Shown: piece by piece, positions 7,410-11,857 of the stretch
Layout: every line of letters begins with the position of its first letter
How positions within the stretch are numbered: position 1 is the stretch's first letter
Assembly (NCBI GenBank): GCA_028697515.1
Contig: JAQVEY010000032.1
Span: forward strand, 1 to 11,857
Origin: Bacteroidales bacterium
GTDB lineage: Bacteria > Bacteroidota > Bacteroidia > Bacteroidales > ML635J-15
Direction: 5' to 3'
DNA length: 11,857 nt
The notes under the pieces: model-generated
Seen by the model: only the letters and a program-made list of their open reading frames with translations
What the model was told of the DNA's origin: nothing
Databases searched by the model: none
Translations under genes and position numbers: made by a program

Positions 7410-9215
7410 TTAATCATCAGGGATAGCAGATAGGTTATTCAATGAATCCAAAATTCCAAGATTACTAAAATTCCAAACGATTCCTTTTGAAATTAATTTA
7501 TAACCATTTGAGTTACAATGCATATCAATTTTCCAGAAATATGACTCTAGATCCTCAAAAGTCAGATTTTCAATATTTTTGTTATAATCAATTAAATCAA
7601 TTACAGTTAGATTTCTATCTTTTTTAAATTTATCAATTAGATAAGCATATCTAGAATTATATCTTGAATCAATAAAAACAATAGCTAATTTAAAATCTTC
7701 TTGTAATGATAGTTGATAATATTGATAAATACAATTTTCGATATCAATATTAGCTTGAATGCTATCTTTATTATAATCTTCTTTTGATTGTAAATATTTT
7801 TTCTTATAACCCATAACATCGTTTAATAAGAATCGAAAAACATAACTAACAGCATAGATTTTTTCGTAGACCGGAGGCTTGCGATAATGGACACCATTTT
7901 CAGTAAAACGTTCAAATCCACCTCTAAACCTATAAAAATTAAAATCAGTAACCTGAAGTGCTACTAAAACAATGTCCGGTTTGTATTTAAGCATCCTTTC
8001 TTTAAGTAGCATATAACTAAAAAATGGATCAGAACCTGAAATCCCTGCATTAAACACCGTTACTTGCTTATTACAAACTTTCTTAAGCTTATCTTCTAAT
8101 AATTTTGGCCATGTTGAATCATAAGGAGCTCCAATTCCCTCAGTAAATGAATTTCCTAAACAAACAATGCGAACTTCATCTTTCTGTTTTTCCAACAGAT
8201 GATCAATATCTCTTAAGCCATCGTTATTATAACGCATTTCATAAGTAAACTCTGATTTTTTATCAAAGACTATTGAATTTTTTATATTAACGAAAAGATG
8301 GGGATTTGCAGGATCTGCTTTATTATTATTTATAAAACCAGAAGAGTAATAACTAGTCAACTTCTCGTTATAGCTCTTATTAATTCCTGTAATCCTTAAA
8401 ACAGTTTCTATGCAAAACCATATAGCAATTATTATCAGGAGTATTTTTTTAATTTTGCCCGAATGTTTTGCCAACATTGGATACAATTTTAATATCAATT
8501 TACTAAAATACCATAAGACTAAACCTGAAATAATGATTAACAAGATTGCTGTAATATAACACGACAGAGTATATTTCACCAGTAAATATCCGTAAAAAAG
8601 ACCTAATGCAATTACTATTGAGAAACCAACTATTTTTAGCCATTTTAAAATCAATTGTTTTCGCATAATTTTATTACTATTTTTTCTAAAAAAATAAACC
8701 AATACAGCAAGTAAAACAATTGCTAAAAAAACTATAATGATTGTTTTAATCATACCTGAAACAATATATGCAGCTTTTCTAAAAAACGCATTTTCACTCC
8801 TTATTTCTGCTGGTAAAACATATTGAATTTCATTTTCCAATTTCGTCAAAATCTCCAAATCATCAATCGGAATATCAAAAATTTTATTTTCAAATTCTAC
8901 AATTACAGATTTAATTTTGTAAGAAATGTTTTCATTCACAACAAGTATTATAGATTTCGAATAACTTCCTTTTGATGTTTTCCAGCATTGGTTATTATAA
9001 TTATATTTAATGGGAATATACCTACCAAGAGGTGAAACACTTAAAACATGAATCAGGTTTGTATCAGAAATTTCAATATCATTAAATCTTATAGATACCG
9101 ATTCATAAATATTAATATTTCTTTGATATATTACATAACAAAGCAATCCTATTCCAAAAATAACAGAAATAATAACTAATGCTATAACATTATACTTTTT
9201 CATGTTTATTGTCAT
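7410..9215 (-). CDS. membrane-anchored SGNH/GDSL-family hydrolase
   Basis: 601 residues. The N-terminus has a membrane segment (about 9-28), then an extracytoplasmic stretch (about 30-150), then three to five further membrane segments (about 152-175, 192-245, 258-275). The C-terminal half is an SGNH hydrolase. Block I is CLGNSFTEG with nucleophile Ser356 (Asn replaces the Asp of GDS). Block II is VFNAGISGSDP. A block III-like VALQVTDFN follows, and IDMHCNSNGYKLIS holds Asp564 and His566 of the D-x-H triad part. Such enzymes hydrolyse or transfer esters, often acetyl groups on surface glycans; the substrate here is unknown. The start at 9215 has an alternative in-frame ATG at 9203 (MKKYNV), four codons in. 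It is the only gene of the segment bounded by the 166-bp direct repeats and has no functional link to its molybdenum-related neighbours, so it is probably an acquired or moved gene. Confidence 0.9.
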   Translation of the reverse strand: MTINMKKYNVIALVIISVIFGIGLLCYVIYQRNINIYESVSIRFNDIEISDTNLIHVLSVSPLGRYIPIKYNYNNQCWKTSKGSYSKSIILVVNENISYKIKSVIVEFENKIFDIPIDDLEILTKLENEIQYVLPAEIRSENAFFRKAAYIVSGMIKTIIIVFLAIVLLAVLVYFFRKNSNKIMRKQLILKWLKIVGFSIVIALGLFYGYLLVKYTLSCYITAILLIIISGLVLWYFSKLILKLYPMLAKHSGKIKKILLIIIAIWFCIETVLRITGINKSYNEKLTSYYSSGFINNNKADPANPHLFVNIKNSIVFDKKSEFTYEMRYNNDGLRDIDHLLEKQKDEVRIVCLGNSFTEGIGAPYDSTWPKLLEDKLKKVCNKQVTVFNAGISGSDPFFSYMLLKERMLKYKPDIVLVALQVTDFNFYRFRGGFERFTENGVHYRKPPVYEKIYAVSYVFRFLLNDVMGYKKKYLQSKEDYNKDSIQANIDIENCIYQYYQLSLQEDFKLAIVFIDSRYNSRYAYLIDKFKKDRNLTVIDLIDYNKNIENLTFEDLESYFWKIDMHCNSNGYKLISKGIVWNFSNLGILDSLNNLSAIPDD

Positions 9216-9409
9216 TGGTTATTATAGAAACAACCTGATGTAAAGTTAAAATAATATTTAATTCAACTTCAAAAAAAGTAGTTTTATTTCTACACAATTT
9301 TACAAATTAAAATCGTATTATTGGTCAACCTGTTAGGATAGTCTTGAGGGAATTGATTTAGATTTACCTGTACGAAGTCTAACACAGTTTACAACAACTA
9401 GTTCTCCTG
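9216..9409. other. right non-coding part of the inserted segment, possible degraded coding remnant
   Basis: Upstream region of the SGNH gene; I see no convincing TAnnTTTG box for it. On the plus strand, 9337-9411 is open and in frame with the duplicated zinc-ribbon gene tail. It reads GIDLDLPVRSLTQFTTTSS, which does not match that gene. LDLPV followed by TQF faintly resembles the N-terminal region of IS5-type transposases, but this is a weak visual match. A stop (TAG at 9334) lies immediately upstream. Confidence 0.35.
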
Positions 9410-9575
9410 TTGAATCTCCAGTAAAAGTAATTAGTTCAAAAATAAACGAATTAAAGGCTAAAGGTTCTGAAAAAGAATAAGTTTTTAACAGTTTTAATGA
9501 TTATCAAAACTATAAACCATATAAATCATATGCTCCAGTACAGTCTTAATTTCCGTCATATATTCATTGACAGCT
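9410..9575. repeat. 166-bp perfect direct repeat, right copy
   Basis: Identical to 7043-7208. Here the mogA-type gene is complete and the zinc-ribbon gene is represented only by its last 22 codons (9412-9480, plus strand). Together the two copies enclose a 2,201-bp unique segment. Confidence 0.97.
9412..9480 (+). pseudogene. 3' fragment of the zinc-ribbon membrane protein gene (residues 397-418)
   Basis: Plus-strand codons ESPVKVISSKINELKAKGSEKE (given by position 397-418 of the intact product) and the TAA are duplicated here without the rest of the gene. There is no start codon or promoter, so it is a remnant created with the direct repeat. Confidence 0.85.
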
Positions 9576-10420
9576 CTTGGGCTACCAGGCAGACAAAACA
9601 CCAAGGTTTTGCCAATTGAACCGGCAACACTTCGGCTAAGCAGTGCATTAGGATTTTTTTCAGCATATTTGATTCTTATCATTTCCATTATTCCCGGTAC
9701 GCGCTTGCTCAACATTGGAGTAACAGTTTCTATAGTAATGTCTTTATCGCCCATACCCGTTCCACCAGTTGTAAAAATAACATCAAATTTTGCTCTCATA
9801 GAGCCAATCAAATCTTTTAATTGAGTAGCATTATCTGGAATTATAATTTTTTCGATTTCGCATTTCCTGTTAATACTAACAAAATAATCTTCAACTGACT
9901 TTTCTATTGCAGGTCCGCTCAAATCTTCATATTCGCCACGACTTGCACGATCGCTCAAGGTTATTACGGCAATTTTAAACACTTTAGGTTTATAATCCAG
10001 CACATCACCTACTTTCAGTTTCCCAGGGCGAATGACCTGTGTAAAAATGCCCTCTTTTGGCATTACACAATGTCCTACCTGCTCAAATACAGCACAACCA
10101 CCGCCGTGACATTTTTTTCCTTTTTGGGTTATCATCAACTTCACATTTTCATTTTCAAAAATATCAAGAATTTTCACTTCTCTAAAATTGATACCTTCGG
10201 TAGTAATATTTTCAGCAAAATCGCCAAATTTAAACTCATGTTTAAACTTTTTTGCAAATTCGTCAATATCTTCCTTGGCAAGAAAACTAACCTGTCTGTG
10301 CCAGTCTCCCCTATGAGCATCCGTTGTGATTCCCAGCATATCTATCTCAATCTCAGTTACAGGAATTTTCAGTTCTCCTTTTTTCTCGGAAACATTTAAG
10401 GATCTTATTACAAATTTCAT
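9494..10420 (-). CDS. mogA: MOSC domain fused to MogA-type molybdopterin adenylyltransferase
   Basis: 308 residues in two domains. Residues 1-145 are a MOSC domain (GITTDAHRGDWHRQVSFLAKEDID at 30-53; GIFTQVIRPGKLKVGDVLDY at 124-143) with Cys104, Cys109 and Cys118 in KCHGGGC and GHC. Residues 147-308 are a MogA/MoaB domain: ITLSDRASRGEYEDLSGP (153-170), TTGGTGMGDKD (217-227), VPGIMEMIR (241-249) and RSVAGSIGKTLVFCLPGSP (263-281). MogA adenylylates molybdopterin with ATP before metal insertion (EC 2.7.7.75). Asp196 and Asp227 match by position the catalytic aspartates of E. coli MogA. MOSC domains bind or carry sulfur/molybdenum cofactor groups. The fusion suggests coupled late steps of cofactor assembly. 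It lies downstream of moaC on the same strand, separated by a T9SS protein gene. Its last 26 codons lie in the 166-bp repeat. Confidence 0.93.
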   Translation of the reverse strand: MKFVIRSLNVSEKKGELKIPVTEIEIDMLGITTDAHRGDWHRQVSFLAKEDIDEFAKKFKHEFKFGDFAENITTEGINFREVKILDIFENENVKLMITQKGKKCHGGGCAVFEQVGHCVMPKEGIFTQVIRPGKLKVGDVLDYKPKVFKIAVITLSDRASRGEYEDLSGPAIEKSVEDYFVSINRKCEIEKIIIPDNATQLKDLIGSMRAKFDVIFTTGGTGMGDKDITIETVTPMLSKRVPGIMEMIRIKYAEKNPNALLSRSVAGSIGKTLVFCLPGSPRAVNEYMTEIKTVLEHMIYMVYSFDNH

Positions 10421-10441
10421 AAATTAATTCTTTTAAAAATA

Positions 10442-10449
10442 CAAAAGTA
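10442..10449 (-). promoter_or_regulatory. -7 box for the MOSC-mogA gene
   Basis: The minus strand reads TACTTTTG, matching TAnnTTTG, 21 bases before the ATG at 10420. No clear TTG lies at -33. It suggests that the fusion gene can be transcribed independently of moaC. Confidence 0.4.
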
Positions 10450-10509
10450 CATAAATAATAAGATTTAGATTGTTTATAGTAGACATTATTACGCTAGATC
10501 AAATACAAA

Positions 10510-11178
10510 TTACCTTATCAATAACTTTTTACTAATTATTTCATCTTCGGTTTGAATATTAATAATGTAAAAGCCTCCAGACATTCCTTCCGAAGTTATG
10601 TTTAAATAGTTTCCAACTTTATTGAATAGATCTACTTCTTTTATTAGTGTTCCGTTTAAAGAAATAACTTTGATTTTATATAAATTCATAGAATTATTGC
10701 AATACAATCTGATATTTTCTCCTTCAGAAATTGGATTTTGCAATAATTCTATTTCAAAAGATTCAATTTTGTCAATATATGAATATAAATCACAAACGTA
10801 AATTGAATCATTTGCTATTGACTCAATTTTCTCCTCATTATAAACCGCCTTAACCTTAACCCAGAAGGGAAACGAAGAATCATAAAAATCGTCTGAACTA
10901 CATGGCCCCATTCCATCACATGAGATATGTGTAGATTCAGTAAAAAGATATAATTCATCATTTCGATACACATTGTATCCAACTAGAGTTTCGCTAGAAA
11001 TATCTGGTACTCCCCATGATAAATAGAAACAATTGTAGGAAGGGCAAAAGCTATTACCATAATCATAACTTTGTTCATATTCCAAACCATTTACTGGATT
11101 AAATTGAGCAAATACAGAGATATTTAAGAGTAATACAAAAGCTATAAAAGATAACGCGGTATTTAAAATATTTTTCAT
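10510..11178 (-). CDS. small T9SS-secreted protein with a fibronectin III-like domain
   Basis: 222 residues. The signal peptide ends VFA at residue 24, before Gln25. Residues about 45-128 read as a fibronectin type III-like domain (YLSWGVPD, LVGYNVYRND, FWVKVKAVY). It contains Cys45, Cys50, Cys88 and Cys93, possibly in disulfides. Residues about 145-222 are a T9SS type A sorting domain (ELLQNPISEGENI, YKIKVISLNG, GMSGGFYIINIQ, ending KKLLIR); the usual PNP is replaced by QNP. There is no catalytic domain. It lies 28 bp downstream of moaC and 89 bp upstream of the MOSC-mogA gene on the same strand, so it probably shares the moaC transcript. A role in molybdenum metabolism is not shown. Confidence 0.88.
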   Translation of the reverse strand: MKNILNTALSFIAFVLLLNISVFAQFNPVNGLEYEQSYDYGNSFCPSYNCFYLSWGVPDISSETLVGYNVYRNDELYLFTESTHISCDGMGPCSSDDFYDSSFPFWVKVKAVYNEEKIESIANDSIYVCDLYSYIDKIESFEIELLQNPISEGENIRLYCNNSMNLYKIKVISLNGTLIKEVDLFNKVGNYLNITSEGMSGGFYIINIQTEDEIISKKLLIR

Positions 11179-11206
11179 AATTATAGGGTTTTAATATGAT
11201 AAACTT

Positions 11207-11668
11207 TTATTTCAAAGGGCTCTTAGTTTTCTCCAATAGTTTAATGGCCTCCAAAACCATATTTTTGTCAATAGCTTTGCACATATCATAGATAGTCAGT
11301 AATCCAATGCTTACAGCAGTAAGTGCTTCCATTTCAACGCCTGTCTGACCTATGCATTTTGTTGTAGCTGTGATACGAACACCTTCAGTTTCGGTATTTG
11401 CCGTTACATCAACTTTGGTTAAATTTAACTGATGGCAAAGGGGTATTAGTTCTGGCGTTTTCTTTGCTGCTATAATCCCTGCAAACTCAGAAATAGAGAG
11501 AACCTCTCCTTTTTTCATAGTGTTTTCATTAATCATTTTCACAGTTTTAGGAGATAATTTTATAAAGCCTGTTGCTACTGCAATTCTTAAACTTTCGGGT
11601 TTGTCACCAACGTCAACCATATTGGCTTTGCCGGTTTTGTTGTTGATATGTGAGAATTTTTCTGTCAT
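11207..11668 (-). CDS. moaC: cyclic pyranopterin monophosphate synthase MoaC
   Basis: Converts the MoaA product (3',8-cyclo-7,8-dihydro-GTP) to cyclic pyranopterin monophosphate in molybdenum cofactor synthesis (EC 4.6.1.17); cytoplasmic, normally a hexamer. The 153 residues match the family length. Diagnostic stretches are NMVDVGDK (16-23), KKGEVLSISEFAGIIAAKKT (52-71), LIPLCHQL (74-81) and TGVEMEALTAVSIGLLTIYDMCKAIDK (109-135). Asp128 and Lys131 are present at the positions of the E. coli catalytic residues. No moaA, moaD or moaE is in the window. It heads the right-hand minus-strand group, followed after 28 bp by a T9SS protein gene and then MOSC-mogA. Confidence 0.97.
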   Translation of the reverse strand: MTEKFSHINNKTGKANMVDVGDKPESLRIAVATGFIKLSPKTVKMINENTMKKGEVLSISEFAGIIAAKKTPELIPLCHQLNLTKVDVTANTETEGVRITATTKCIGQTGVEMEALTAVSIGLLTIYDMCKAIDKNMVLEAIKLLEKTKSPLK

Positions 11669-11698
11669 ATTTATTTATTTTTTTTGCTACTATGGCAC

Positions 11699-11729
11699 AA
11701 AATTATAATTCTTTTTTTATTTGCCACAA
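11699..11729 (-). promoter_or_regulatory. possible moaC promoter
   Basis: On the minus strand, TTG (11729-11727) lies 19 bp from TATAATTTG (11707-11699). This is like the Bacteroidetes consensus but with three rather than two bases between TA and TTTG. The box ends 30 bases before the moaC ATG. The 19-bp spacer equals that of the wtpA promoter. Confidence 0.3.
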
Positions 11730-11807
11730 AGGTGATTGTTTTTGTAGTTACATTTCTATTTTAGAAAAAATTGTTAAGAATACTTCTTTACCTTATAAAA
11801 TATAAGT

Positions 11808-11857
11808 ACTCTAGACACTCTAGACACTCTAGGCACTCTAGGCACTTTAAGTACTTT
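11808..11857. repeat. 9-bp tandem repeat array running off the right edge
   Basis: Units are ACTCTAGAC (11808-11816, 11817-11825), ACTCTAGGC (11826-11834, 11835-11843), ACTTTAAGT (11844-11852) and a partial ACTTT. The bases just before (AAGT) look like the end of another degenerate unit. The array is upstream of moaC and non-coding here; its full length is unknown because the window ends inside it. Confidence 0.9.

Noticed and set aside
7043..9575. Direct repeats as an ordinary transposon target-site duplication
   Set aside because: 166 bp is far beyond known target duplication lengths, and no intact transposase or terminal inverted repeats were seen.
10070..10399. 109-codon plus-strand open frame
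   Set aside because: It overlaps the MOSC domain on the opposite strand and shows no protein-like pattern of its own.

Overview
The window looks like a low-GC member of the Bacteroidota (Bacteroidetes). The evidence is two secreted proteins ending in type IX secretion (T9SS) type A sorting domains, a TonB-dependent receptor with an N-terminal carboxypeptidase-regulatory-like domain, lipoproteins with hydrophobic signal peptides ending in Ser-Cys, AT-rich leaders without Shine-Dalgarno sequences, and promoter-like TAnnTTTG boxes typical of the Bacteroidetes primary sigma factor. No rRNA, tRNA or CRISPR array was recognised.

Region 1 (1-5800, minus strand) is a compact four-gene series. In transcription order it holds a WtpA-type molybdate/tungstate-binding lipoprotein, an unrecognised lipoprotein, a T9SS-secreted protein made of two copies of a ~181-residue repeat, and a TonB-dependent receptor that runs off the left edge. 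A promoter with both -33 and -7 boxes lies before wtpA, and a possible RNA hairpin lies before the receptor gene. Nothing in the receptor itself shows its substrate. The order suggests an outer-membrane-to-periplasm oxyanion uptake operon, with the permease and ATPase encoded elsewhere.

Region 2 (5800-7113, plus strand) is one divergently transcribed multi-pass membrane protein carrying two cytoplasmic-type zinc ribbons.

Region 3 (7043-9575) is the structural surprise. A 166-bp perfect direct repeat flanks about 2.2 kb that holds a single gene for a membrane-anchored SGNH hydrolase. Each repeat copy contains the 3' end of the zinc-ribbon gene, the 13-bp convergent spacer and the 3' end of the mogA-type gene. 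The ancestral layout was therefore two convergent genes with stop codons 13 bp apart, later split by the SGNH segment with duplication of the junction.

Region 4 (9494-11857, minus strand) is a molybdenum cofactor segment: moaC, a small T9SS-secreted fibronectin-like protein, and a MOSC-MogA fusion. The right edge enters a 9-bp tandem repeat array. Molybdate/tungstate capture on the left and cofactor assembly on the right point to one molybdenum/tungsten locus interrupted by accessory genes.
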